NCBI GenBank assembly: GCA_014526335.1
Contig: JACTAT010000032.1
Coordinates: 8,953,653-9,017,652 of the forward strand
Source of the DNA: Chrysaora quinquecirrha
Taxonomy: Eukaryota; Cnidaria; Scyphozoa; Semaeostomeae; Pelagiidae
Length of the DNA: 64,000 nucleotides
Reading direction: 5' to 3'
The notes under the pieces: model-generated
Database searches by the model: none
The model's input: the letters and a program-made list of their open reading frames with translations, nothing else
What the model was told of the DNA's origin: nothing
Translations under genes and position numbers: made by a program
Shown here: piece by piece, positions 23,401 to 30,487 of the stretch
How positions within the stretch are numbered: the stretch's first letter is position 1
Layout of the letters: each line of letters opens with the position of its first letter

Positions 23401-24787
23401 CTAGGATCACAAAATGTTAAGCAATTTGATACAGTTGACATCGGCAATCTCGACTGCCCGCTATCTCGAGCATTCGTTTGCAATAGACTTATTACATGAG
23501 TCGTAGTTATCGCTATTGAGTCAATGCTGGACGCTCAAAATACTCTGAGCAAACAGCTGTGTGGTTGTTGTCCTTGTTGTTGCTGTTTGTGAAGCATTGG
23601 ACTCAGGTAATTAGTCTAGGTTTGCAATAGAAAAGTCATCCACTATCTCGAATGCCCGTTATTTCGAACATTAGCTATCTCCAGCAAATTCCAGTTTCCC
23701 TTGAAAATTCGAGATAGCGAATGTCAACTGTAATTTGAGGGCTAAGCAAGCTGTGTGGAACTACACAAAGGAATATTTTGCTTATTTAACTCTTGGACCA
23801 AAATTTTTCTGTTTATCGATACCACTCGACGTCACTTCACTATGCTCTGTGAGTCAGAATTATTAATACAAGTATAAGAAACACATCATACCCAAACTGC
23901 AGTCGATGTTGTATGGGACAACTGCATTAGGCCATCTATGAGTTGCTTTGTTGCTGATTGAATATGCTTGCTTGCCAATTGCTGGTCCAACATCTTCGCC
24001 ATTTTCAATTGCTTCTTTCTGTCTGTCGGTCAGTTTCATATCTCCAGCAAAGTCAGGTTTCATCGGTGGACTAGCTCTGGGATCTGAAAATATGAGTCTT
24101 CATCAACCCCCTGAACAGTAGATTTTTTTGAGAAGGCCCCTTAGGCGATAACATTGAAGGTAGGGGGTAGGTTACAGCAACTATCAATTCATTGACCATT
24201 AATGAATGAATCTAAAAAAATATTCCTAGTTGGTGTTCCCCAGGGCCGTAGCTAGCTTCTTTTTGGAGCAAGGGGCGGACAGATAAGAATATGAGCCACA
24301 ATCTCTCTCCTCTTGCGTCCCTGTTCATCTAGGCACACGTCATCGTTCATCAATAGTTTTTAACCTCACATTCACGCTAACCAATCATATAGACCCAACA
24401 AATTTATAAATCTGCATGTATTCGTTTCAATTATTACATCTGTTAGATTTAATTTTCATTATCCCTGAAAAAGTCCTGCATGGCAGGACAAAATATTGGC
24501 ATATAGTTCTGATTTTTTCGTTGTTCTCTATGTGCCGTTTCGCCTTGTTTCTTTTCAAATGTAAGCAAACATTACCTATCTGTGAATGTTAAGTCGAAAC
24601 AGGGCTTTCTGCGGACAGCTCAGACGAAAAAAGCTTTAAAGGTATGTCCTAACATGTTCTCGTTTTTTGTCGTACAATTATGGCATAATGTAAATCTAAA
24701 CATTGACCTACCATCATTGACTCCGGGAAGCCCTTCGAAGGCGTTTGTGAATGCAACTGATAGCAAAAGTCCCAAAATGAGATGCAT
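8478..24787 (-). CDS. Secreted astacin metalloprotease with three ShK domains and an F5/8C domain, 14 coding exons
   Basis: Coding exons (minus strand, in order): 24787-24712, 24083-23892, 23212-23089, 22195-22020, 21328-21125, 20240-20205, 15084-14965, 14149-14033, 13322-13155, 12205-12059, 11608-11516, 10580-10410, 9972-9875 and 8612-8478. All junctions use GT/AG and keep one frame over 1857 bases, giving 618 residues. Order: signal peptide (1 to about 16), propeptide, astacin catalytic domain (about 75-257), RKKR linker, ShK1 (271-306), ShK2 (312-346), Pro/Thr linker, ShK3 (408-445), F5/8C (456-618). Role inferred: a zinc endopeptidase secreted and targeted by its C-terminal modules to matrix, glycans or membranes. 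Cnidarian astacin-ShK proteins are known in development, digestion and nematocysts; which applies here cannot be told. The start ATG lies directly at an acceptor after a non-coding first exon. The least certain junction is the 21328 acceptor (TTTTGAAG|GG), chosen because it restores frame and astacin spacing. Confidence 0.93.
9100..9205. repeat. Degenerate ATTCCC repeats in the last protease intron
   Basis: Pyrimidine-rich run with CATTC, GTTCC, ATTCCC and CTCCC cores every 8-12 bases. It resembles the longer run at 10725-11045. Confidence 0.5.
10725..11045. repeat. Long degenerate TTCCC repeat tract in a protease intron
   Basis: More than twenty GTTCC, ATTCC or ATTCCC(A/G) cores at irregular 8-20 base spacing on the plus strand, so the gene-sense strand is purine-rich. 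Open frames through it are low-complexity. Confidence 0.55.
11865..11990. mobile_element. Fragment of an inverted-repeat element related to 21539-21800
   Basis: Contains GATCAAACATTGTTTGTCAA and a second related block GATCGCAAAACATAGTTTGTC, the same core that forms the ends of the element at 21539-21800. Confidence 0.5.
12300..12560 (+). repeat. Dispersed repeat, R1 family
   Basis: Shares GGCGTCGTGG, a GGTGTCA-like block, ATTAGTTAACC and GAGATCCTAGCGGCTGG with the minus-strand copy at 25138-25292 and the tandem copies at 7926-8300. The left third, with CTAGCTCAATGG on one strand, may be a separate repeat. It lies in the intron upstream of the ShK3 exon. Confidence 0.6.
12795..12880 (-). repeat. 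tRNA-like sequence with A- and B-box-like motifs
   Basis: On the minus strand TAGCTCAGTAGAAC resembles a polymerase III A box and GGTTCGAATCCC is a perfect B box, about 45 bases apart. The 7 bases before the A box and those after the B box could form a partly paired acceptor-like stem. The middle hairpin ATCAG-TTTT-CTGAT does not make a normal anticodon loop, so this is a tRNA relic or SINE head rather than a working tRNA. Confidence 0.45.
14743..14878. repeat. Tandem duplication of a 67-68 bp unit
   Basis: Units at 14743-14810 and 14811-14878 share CTGGTCCCCCTATGCTTTCT and end in CGTATGTGCC. Only about three positions differ, so the duplication is recent. It lies in the intron between ShK1 and ShK2. 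Confidence 0.9.
15615..16712 (+). CDS. LINE ORF1: coiled coil plus SGNH (GDSL-type) esterase, intact
   Basis: 365 residues, uninterrupted. Residues about 35-115 are heptad-rich and Gln/Glu/Lys-rich, predicting a coiled coil for self-association. Residues about 115-190 are Pro/Gln/Asn-rich and likely disordered. From about 195 an SGNH hydrolase fold is visible: block I IIIIGDSMTKA with the catalytic Ser, HAGTNDF with the block III Asn, and a C-terminal KLHLNSLGTSKLA with the catalytic His. In CR1-type elements this protein binds element RNA; the role of the esterase is unsettled. The stop is TGA followed by CTA, and ORF2 continues in the same frame. Confidence 0.88.
   Translation: MTSNNEPQAINITDSSFSELLLSTTPNHTSEISNNYNQMENVIIKQQISQLQNEISQIKETINKNTTPSAFESLYNDLSIQIKKNNELENENKMLKSEIGKIKSQLTKQNSSSTQPAQSPQSPPNPWRTETRRRNPQAQPIFPNFQHPNYYQILSSQPTQPNQTILKMPRTDNTTGGQNQQRSSTNFNIPPKDRKKTIIIIGDSMTKAIQPHKMMPKTSNFKSISIPGATTTDLNHYIVPSIQKSPDAIVIHAGTNDFQQQNATIISNNILNLGNKISSNSPNTKVFISSIIQRFDKPLNEEIKKANNILKSFCTTKGFLYIDNDNICSSDLNNSKLHLNSLGTSKLAKNIIDSFKRSIQPEPNV
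16713..19776 (+). pseudogene. LINE ORF2: APE endonuclease and reverse transcriptase, frameshifted
   Basis: The frame after the ORF1 stop is open to 18170 and carries an APE-type endonuclease: HININSLPNK, ISETKIDDS, YHPPN, MGDFNM and LSDFHKL. From about 18150 the reverse transcriptase is recognisable but crosses several frames: NYRPVSVLNS, LMDLSKAFDC, TGVPQGSVLGPLLFN and NYADDN (the YADD active site). Frame changes lie near 18150, 18275, 18375, 18690, 18760-18810, 19210 and 19630. The C-terminus CNCRLCTNF ends with TAA at 19774-19776. The product cannot be made from this copy. Confidence 0.9.
20205..20240 (-). other. 36-bp microexon encoding a furin-like RKKR site
   Basis: Encodes TFQSRKKRAIG between the catalytic domain and ShK1, with acceptor CGTTTTAG and donor GGAG|GTAAAT. 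It starts and ends in phase 1, so inclusion or skipping would keep the frame. R-K-K-R fits the furin consensus and could release the catalytic domain from the anchoring modules. Confidence 0.85.
20330..20453. mobile_element. 124-bp MITE (TAGACT family) with target-site duplication
   Basis: Ends TAGACTGATTGCCTGAGTC and GACTCAGGTAATCAGTCTAG are inverted repeats. The flanks are TCGTTCCC at 20322-20329 and 20454-20461, an exact 8-bp duplication. The interior is shared with copies at 20826 and 23484. An 8-bp duplication suggests hAT-type mobilisation. Confidence 0.88.
20826..21098. mobile_element. TAGACT-family element, diverged
   Basis: Begins TAGACTTATTACATGAGTCG and ends GACTCGTGTAATAAGTCTA in inverted orientation, with a second internal end TAAGTCTAG at about 20933-20940. 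No clear target duplication. It may be two overlapping or nested copies. It ends 26 bases from exon 21125-21328. Confidence 0.65.
21539..21800. mobile_element. ~260-bp inverted-repeat element (MITE-like)
   Basis: Imperfect terminal inverted repeats: left GGCCAAGCAATC then AAACATTGTTTGTCAAGCA; right AAATGTTTGACAAACAATGTTT then AGCCAGGGCC. Internal blocks repeat the CAAAACATTG core. A related fragment lies at 11865-11990. No target duplication recognised. Confidence 0.65.
23484..23619. mobile_element. 136-bp MITE (TAGACT family) with target-site duplication
   Basis: Begins TAGACTTATTACATGAGTCG and ends GACTCAGGTAATTAGTCTAG. The flanks are GTTTGCAA at 23476-23483 and 23620-23627, an exact 8-bp duplication. 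It is inserted in a repeat rich in TATCTCGAA-like strings (23440-23730). Confidence 0.88.
24712..24787 (-). other. First coding exon of the protease: signal peptide
   Basis: ATG lies directly after the acceptor TTCTTCTCCAG. The encoded MHLILGLLLSVAFTNAFEG is a compact signal peptide with likely cleavage after residue 14-16. The donor is GATG|GTAGGT, leaving phase 1. The upstream non-coding exon ends at 25526. Confidence 0.88.
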
Positions 24788-24929
24788 CTGGAGAAGAAAA
24801 GTAAACAAAATGTGATATATGCAGTATATATGATGATATAACCTCATTAGTGCTTCGAATAGCGCTTTACTCGATTTCACGATTGCTGGAAGTGAATTGT
24901 GCCTATTTCAATTCAAACCAAATCCCATG

Positions 24930-25390
24930 GCAAAGCGAATAAAAGCAAGACGAAACAAATCAGATCAGAGCAGATCAGAGAAGAGCAAAGCAAAGCAAGG
25001 CAGGGCATAAATGAAGCAGAGCACGGCAAAGCAAAGCAGAGCGCGACGTCCACGGTAGAGACAGACAAGACCAGAGTAGATGAAAGCAAAGCAAGGCAGA
25101 GCATAGAATGTGAATGTTAAGGTGAAGTGCTGAGTTTTGCACCAGTCGCTAGGGTCTCGGAAGTAGATGAACGAGCGAGAACTCGACCCTGGCTGTAGCG
25201 CTTCCCTGGCTGGGCTTGAGGCCTAACCTCACTAAACTCTTGACACCACATGTTAGCTGTATTAAACCACGACGCCACAGTACCTTAAGAGAGCAAAGCA
25301 AAGGAAGGCAAAGAGAAAGAGAAGCAAGGCAGGGCAGAGCAGAGCAGTGCGGTGCAGAATAGAACAGAGCTAAGGGAAATACAAAACAGC
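24930..25390. repeat. GCAAA/GCAGA-rich degenerate tract, split by an R1 repeat
   Basis: Pentamer-like repeats such as AGCAAAGCAAGGCAGAGC run over 24930-25110 and resume at 25285-25390. The interruption is the R1 copy at 25138-25292. Part of the 5' intron of the protease gene. Confidence 0.75.
25138..25292 (-). repeat. R1-family repeat inserted in a purine-rich tract
   Basis: On the minus strand it contains GGTACTGTGGCGTCGTGG, TGTGGTGTCAAGAG and GAGACCCTAGCGACTGG, matching the copy at 12400-12560. Confidence 0.65.
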
Positions 25391-25525
25391 AAAGTAGATT
25401 AGGCCACACTGAGATAAGATGAAATCCACAGCACCATTGTCCACGCTTTGGATATAAAGAGACGTCTCCTATGATAGGCCATAAAAAACCACTAAATCTC
25501 AAGTAATAATGCTGTTCGTACTCAC

Positions 25526-25560
25526 CTTTGCTACTTGACTGCAGAGTAGACAATTCCAAG
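25526..25560 (-). other. 5' non-coding exon of the protease gene
   Basis: The donor CAAAG|GTGAGT ends this exon at 25526. It has no ATG in frame with the next exon. Its start is inferred from the TATA box about 30 bases upstream, so the 5' end is approximate. Confidence 0.6.
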
Positions 25561-25586
25561 TGAACGAACAGTCCAAAATATCCTGA

Positions 25587-25593
25587 TTTTATA
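25587..25593 (-). promoter_or_regulatory. TATA box of the protease gene
   Basis: GTATAAAATC on the minus strand, placed about 30 bases before the inferred start of the non-coding first exon. Distance and downstream donor fit a TATA-type polymerase II promoter. Confidence 0.65.
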
Positions 25594-25599
25594 CATTTT

Positions 25600-26420
25600 G
25601 CTATCTCACTGCTTGTTACTCAGCTTGCGTCTCTCTCAATACAGCTGCCCCCATTTTTCGATTTGTTCTTCATTAAATATCAAACTAACCCTCCTCTTTT
25701 TAAGTGTGCAAGAAATATTTGTCACAAACTGCTACGAGTTGTTTTCTCAGTCTGTTTAAATTGACGTTCGATTTTTCCTGAATTTGATATTTCTTCAAGC
25801 TCTGCAATGTGTGCAGCTGTATCGGGTCAAGAGCAAAAGCGCTTAAGTTAGGGAATACGTGAAGTAGAAACACTGGATTTAGTCCTACTTGTGAAGCAAA
25901 TTAGCAAACACTCTTGAAGCAAACCACTTCAGAGATTTGTGTTATGCGAATCAGAAAGGAGCAGTGGTGTAGCAGGGAGGGGGGGGGCACGGGGAGGCAG
26001 TCGCTCCTCTAATAACCACCAATCGCCAAGTCGTGAACCTCCTCGCCCTGATTTTTTTCTTAGAACCACGCCCTAATATTCTTGGACCACGCCCTTTTGT
26101 ACATCAAGTGGTGGATGTCTGGTGAACTTAACCAACGTTAGGTACAAGATGTCATTAGTAGATCGCCTTCCCAAAACGAATTGTCATAGGCGTAGAATTT
26201 TGATATGTGTAATTGTTTTATAAGAAACTTTTGTTCCTTACTTAAAGTAAAGTTTCTCAAGTTATAATTTTATAATAGTAAAGGTTCTAAAGAGTTGTTT
26301 ATTAGCTTGCACGTAATTCATAAGTTGAAGCCTGGGCCTTAGCTTTTGGTTTTTGTGCATGTCTCTTGCGTTCAATTGTATCTTATTCCTCAAAAATCAA
26401 TGGTGGTGTTGTTTCAGAAA
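25600..26420. other. Intergenic sequence upstream of the protease gene
   Basis: No gene recognised. Holds a G-rich run near 25977-25995. Distal promoter elements of the protease gene could lie here. Confidence 0.4.
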
Positions 26421-26549
26421 GGTGGTGTGGCCGATTGGTCAAGGCGTTCGGCTCACGATCGCAAGGTCGTGGGTTCGAATCTCGTCGGGACCACCTTCCA
26501 CAAGCCTACAGTCAACTCAGCTGTCCATCCTTCCGAGGTCGGTAATAAG
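26421..26549 (+). repeat. tRNA-derived SINE head, 3' truncated
   Basis: A box TGGCCGATTGG and B-box-like GGTTCGAATCTC lie about 42 bases apart after GGTGGTG. The first six bases GGTGGT pair with ACCACC at the end of the tRNA-like part. The middle hairpin CACGA-TCGCAAGG-TCGTG has an 8-base loop and no acceptable anticodon, so this is not a working tRNA. The following non-tRNA body breaks off at 26549, where another element begins. Confidence 0.6.
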
Positions 26550-26992
26550 CAGTGGTGATTTCTAAGAGGGGTTCAGAGGGTGGAGCCCCCCTTGTTAAAA
26601 TTTCTATTGATTTAGAGGGGGCTCAGCCCCCCAAACAATTTTCCATTTATCGTGCTTTGAAAATCTCCTGTTATCCTTTAGGTCACTAAAACAAAGATCT
26701 TAGCGTTGAGTGTATTAATTTTTCTTTTCCCTAGCATCTTTTTGAGTTGCGTCAATTTCGTGAAGACTAAATTGCTTGTGATACTCCTGATTTATGTTCT
26801 TTCCTTACCCTTTATTTTCCTATTTTCATGGATATTGAGGCTTTTTTAATTGCTCTTTACAAAGTTTGGTTGTTTAAGCACTAGTTATCATATTTTCATC
26901 CATTAAAATATGGGTGTGGTCACAAGAAACCACACCCTCCTATGAAGTCATCGCTGGAGCCCCCTTGTTGATTTTTTAAGAAATCACCACTG
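26550..26992. mobile_element. 443-bp MITE with CAGTGGTGATTTCT ends
   Basis: Terminal inverted repeats CAGTGGTGATTTCT and AGAAATCACCACTG are exact over 14 bases. Inner copies of GGAGCCCCC and GGGGGCT add further symmetry. The CAGTGG ends look hAT-like, but the flanks GTAATAAG and GTGGAAGA do not match, suggesting a deletion or rearrangement at one side. Confidence 0.8.
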
Positions 26993-27300
26993 GTGGAAGA
27001 AGTACGTAGTTGAACGGTTTGTTTCTTGACAAACTATTTTTTTATGATGCTGTAGGCTGTGGTGGAATTTGTTGTCGAGGTTGAAGCTTTGAAGCAATTT
27101 TTTTGTAGGTGCCCGTGTCTTGTCTTGCTGTCACTATTTTTTCTTTAACAAAGGTTAACTTGTCTATTTCAACCAATGATAGGAGATGTCATTTCAACGC
27201 ACGCGTAAAAAGATACGAAAACAACAGCACAAAAAAAAGCGAAAGCGGAACAGGACTGAGACCTTCCTCTTTCGTTGTTTCCTAGAACTAAGTCCAACAA
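26993..27300 (-). pseudogene. Upstream remnant of a third copy of the orphan gene family
   Basis: Matches the 5' flanks of the genes at 28767-29093 and 31462-31797: GAAGTACGTAGT near the start, TATTTCAACCAATGA, GGAGATGTC, CAACGCACGCGTAA, AGCGAAAGCGGAACAGG and TTTCCTAGAACTAAGTC. Similarity stops at the MITE boundary (26992), just before where the coding part would begin. No coding part is found beyond the MITE. Confidence 0.75.
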
Positions 27301-27304
27301 CAAA

Positions 27305-27440
27305 AGACAACGTCATCATATCATCATCATCACCATTAGCGTCATGAGCATGATGATCATTATCATACTCACCATCACCGTTATCATCATCACAATCATT
27401 GTCATCACCATGATTACTATGATCATCACCATCATTTTAT
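27305..27440. repeat. ATC/ATG trinucleotide microsatellite
   Basis: Imperfect CATCAT, CACCAT and GATCAT repeats. The same type of tract follows the matching flank of the copy at 31462 (32188-32232), so it belongs to the duplicated unit. Confidence 0.85.
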
Positions 27441-28766
27441 TAAGATAAGAACACAATTTTTATTTAGAATTAGAACCAGCTTAAATATAATTACGGGTTG
27501 CCTTGGTAAAAGCCCTAGACACCTGAATTGGTAAAATTTGTGCCCTTAAGGTAGAAATAGCCTTGGTAAAAGGGTATTATGTTAAACCCCCATGTTTTAT
27601 GCTCTTAAGAATTGAATCAGAAAGTGAAAAGATTTTGCATTGATTTTTCACCACATTATCAGCCCTACCCTCTCTAAAACAAGTTTAAAGTGCGTTTCCT
27701 GGCAAGGTCTTCATTCTGGTAGACTTAATTTGGGTTCAGCCAAAGTTCAGCCAATATGGGGTTACTTGACCCTGAAATGTACAGGGATATACCAGACTTA
27801 ATACAAGGAAACTTGTTTATTTCCACTTTTGAATTGTTTCATAAGTCGGACCCAGTTGTAGGGACTCTGTGAAGAAAAACCCACCCATATGAAAGGGCAC
27901 ATACCTTTCAGCCTGCATTAAGGAGTACCCCCCCCCCCCGGGGAGTTCAGCGCATTTCTAAGGTAGCAGCAAAATTTGATCCACAGCCAAGGCTGATTTG
28001 TCTTGTAAAGGTTGTTAGAAAACGTGTATACAACTTGTAGACTTATTATCTTCCTCCCACTCTTTCGGAGACAGCTTCTAACAACTACAACAACATACAG
28101 ATGTTTCCTCAGAGTGGAGTAGTAGGAAAGGGGTGGTGGAGTGTGGAGGAGCGTAGACTACGACGAGTGTAATAAGTCTATACAACTTGACCATTTCAGT
28201 TGCCAAGGCTAGTACCATTCCATCAAGCATCTGAGTTTTTCTGGGTAATGACCAACACGTCACCAATAGTAATTTTTGTGAGTTGCTTTGAAAGGTACTC
28301 GTTCCATTGATAAGCATTTCTACTGGAACATAAGGTCTTGCATAAAAAATTCTTTGTGGCAAAACCCAAACACGCTTGCACTTCCCCGAATTCGAGGGGA
28401 GCGCTTTCGAGCAGGGGTGCTCGGTTAAGTAAATGCTATAGCTACAGCAGTAGCTGACGAATTAATGACAATTACAACATTAAACAATTATTTCTTTCAA
28501 ATATTAACGAAATTGACAGTGAGGGGGTAAGCTAAGATACGAGGGGTAAGATACTAGAGCTAACAGATTTGTAAATTATAATACCGTAAATCCTGGAATA
28601 AACCCCCAAATAAGAATTTTTTGCAATTAAGTCCTTTGGAGAATATACGATAGTTAATTTCAACCAATAAGAATATAATGATAATAGCATTTGGAACAGC
28701 AAAAGTTACTTGTTTTTCAGTCTTTCCCTTTCTTCGATCATCTATTTTTTCGCTTTTTCGTCTCTT
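27441..28766. other. Repeat-derived spacer, no convincing gene
   Basis: Contains a C12G4 run at 27928-27943 and the MITE at 28038-28181. A minus-strand open frame at 28078-28362 runs into the MITE and shows no family features. 28460-28520 matches 31270-31320 (CAATTATTTCTTTC then AATATTAACGAAATT), so the 3' flank is part of the duplicated unit. Confidence 0.45.
28038..28181. mobile_element. TAGACT-family MITE with target-site duplication
   Basis: Ends TAGACTTATTA and TAATAAGTCTA are exact inverted repeats. The flanks are ACAACTTG at 28030-28037 and 28182-28189. The end TAGACTACGACGAGTGTAAT on the inner right side resembles the ends of the copies at 20826 and 23484; the middle is different. 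Confidence 0.82.
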
Positions 28767-29093
28767 CTATTTCATCTTTATTCTCAATAAGGGACACCAA
28801 AGCTGTTCATCGACAATACTGCGGTATCTATTTAAATTCACCATCTCCCTGGCTGCAAGTTTCAGTTCATTCCAGTTCTTAACTGTTAATTCTTCATGTC
28901 CACAACCAGCGTCAGCGTAAGTGATGTACATGGACTCTGGAAAACTGTGATTCTCACCAAGTTCTTCAGATATATAAATTCGGATAGGCTGGAAATCGAA
29001 ATCAATGTCCCCTTCTGGATTCCTCATTCCACGCACAGCAACTTTGCGAGAACAAGTCGGAAATTTGATGTTTAAAACCAGTTCAGTTTCCAT
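28767..29093 (-). CDS. Orphan single-exon protein, 108 aa (paralogue of 31462-31797)
   Basis: I recognise no family. The 108-residue frame starts at ATG (29093-29091) and has no signal peptide or membrane segment. It is acidic, with a likely beta-rich N-terminal half (ELVLNIKF), then DFDFQP, ISEELGE-x-HSFP, TVKNW, a helical stretch and a final CPLL-x-I block. Those same blocks occur in the gene at 31462-31797, with about half of all residues identical by eye. Retention of a full frame in both copies, despite clear divergence, argues that they encode proteins. The copies also share 5' flank (CGTACTACTTTCA before the ATG) and 3' flank. A TIR element at 29336-29743 interrupts the shared upstream region of this copy. 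Function unknown. Confidence 0.7.
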   Translation of the reverse strand: METELVLNIKFPTCSRKVAVRGMRNPEGDIDFDFQPIRIYISEELGENHSFPESMYITYADAGCGHEELTVKNWNELKLAAREMVNLNRYRSIVDEQLWCPLLRIKMK

Positions 29094-29335
29094 ATTTCAG
29101 CAGTGAAAGTAGTACGTAGTGAAACGAGTCTTTTCTTGATGAACTTATTTTCTAGTGATGCGTTTGAACGCTGTGGAATAAGCTGTGGACGGTGTTGTCC
29201 GTGTTTTCGGAGATGACTTGCTTTCGCTTTTGACAACAAAATGTTAACACATCAGAGTTTCAAGAGAATATCAACGCACTTAGGAAAGCGGAAAAAGATT
29301 GGAACCTTCCTCTTTCCCTGTTTCCTGGAACTAAG

Positions 29336-29743
29336 TACACGCTTTTTTTTTTAAAAGGAACCTACCTCAAGGCCTAGTTCTTAAAGTTCCTTATTTTTGG
29401 GCCTCTTTTGAGGCAATTGTAGTTCCAAAATTCCTTAATAGTTCCTTAATTTTAACTGCACATACAGTGATCTTAACAATAAAAGAGAGACATTTGCATG
29501 TGAGCAAAGCTCGAGACTACTCAAAGAAACATTGAATACATGCTTAACGACAATTTATGTGATTTTCGACTGCAAATGAATGGAACCGGCTTTTTAATTC
29601 TTGATTATTTGCAGTGATAAAAGTATTCAACATGCAAAAGTTCCTTAATGATTTTCGCTTTAGTAGTATAAGTTTTTTAAATTTTCGGGCCTTCTACATG
29701 TAGGTTCCTTATAAAGTGGTTCCTTATAAAAAAAAAGCGTGTA
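29336..29743. mobile_element. 408-bp TIR element, full copy
   Basis: Begins TACACGCTTTTTTTTTT then AAAAGGAACC, and ends GGTTCCTTAT then AAAAAAAAAGCGTGTA, an inverted repeat of about 25 bases. TA at each tip fits a TA target, as in Tc1/mariner-type MITEs. A second copy lacking the left end is at 1253-1628. The uninterrupted version of the flank is seen near 32100-32135. Confidence 0.82.
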
Positions 29744-30104
29744 TAAACAATGTGATACTTGAGGAAATGTCAATCATAATTACATTGGAGGACATCTAAC
29801 AACAACCCAAGGAAACGTCAACATAGCAGTGAGGCGGTAACGCTGCAAAGCGACGAGAACACATGATAAATATTTTTAGCTTTATTGTTAGTAATTGTAG
29901 ACTTAACTTCTTTTGTTTTTGCTTTAAGAGTTGGTTTGTATTAGCTGTTTTTTATACTCTTATATTAAATTTAGCTACTTTGTTACACCAACTTAAAAGA
30001 AAGTGATAAAAAAAAAAAGAAGAAGACTAAGCAAAAACGACGAATTTCTTAAAATACTAATTTTTCGCCCCGGCATCCAGGGCTTCATCAAAGTAATGCG
30101 TCAA
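29744..30104. other. Upstream flank of the duplicated unit, then AT-rich spacer
   Basis: 29750-29830 matches 32128-32190 (ACAATGTGATACT, CATAATTACA), the continuation of the duplicated upstream flank. The rest shows nothing recognisable. Confidence 0.5.
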
Positions 30105-30215
30105 ACGTCATATATATCACCATAGTCATAATCATAATCTTTTTCATTATTTTCATCATCAAAATCATCACCACCACCACGATCACCATCATCATCATTA
30201 TCATCATCATCACCT
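30105..30215. repeat. ATC/ACC microsatellite
   Basis: Imperfect CATCAT, CACCAC and TCATAATCAT units. The apparent Asp/Tyr-rich minus-strand frame across it is low-complexity. Confidence 0.8.
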
Positions 30216-30487
30216 AACAATGTCCCTTTTAGAGTGAGTGGATGGTGACAGCTTCCAGGTACGCCGGTACAGAGCACCTGGTACACGGTACGGCAGGCTA
30301 AAAATGGACCCGGTATGGTACAGACGCAACCTGATGCATGGTACACTTGAAAAATCAAAGCCATAACATGCGCAAGCGTGAAAATCGATACACTGGTACA
30401 GAATATCACGAGTACTGTTACTGACCAGTACGGTGGCATTTGTCTTTTGACTTCGTGACATTGAAGTATGTACGCTACATCCCCAAT

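Larger units (their letters stand above)
21125..24083 (-). other. Exons encoding propeptide, astacin catalytic domain and linker start
   Basis: Exons 24083-23892, 23212-23089, 22195-22020 and 21328-21125 carry residues 26-257. The propeptide has FAGD (37-40), the aspartate switch whose Asp40 would occupy the zinc in the zymogen. The zinc motif HEIGHVVGFYHEQNRLDRD puts zinc ligands at His159, His163 and His169 and the catalytic base at Glu160. The Met-turn SIMHY gives Met214 and the zinc-coordinating Tyr216. The domain closes with SLMYNC. All catalytic residues are present, so an active enzyme is expected after propeptide removal. Confidence 0.95.

Noticed and set aside
25149..25559. 136-codon minus-strand frame near the protease promoter
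   Set aside because: It crosses a good donor at 25526, a purine-rich tract and an R1 repeat; only its first bases are a real, non-coding exon.
26421..26496. Functional tRNA gene
   Set aside because: The anticodon hairpin has an 8-base loop without a usable anticodon arm, the T stem relies on several wobble pairs, and no T-run terminator follows.
28078..28362. 94-codon minus-strand frame
   Set aside because: Part lies inside the MITE at 28038-28181, and the rest shows no family motif, splice support or partner exon.
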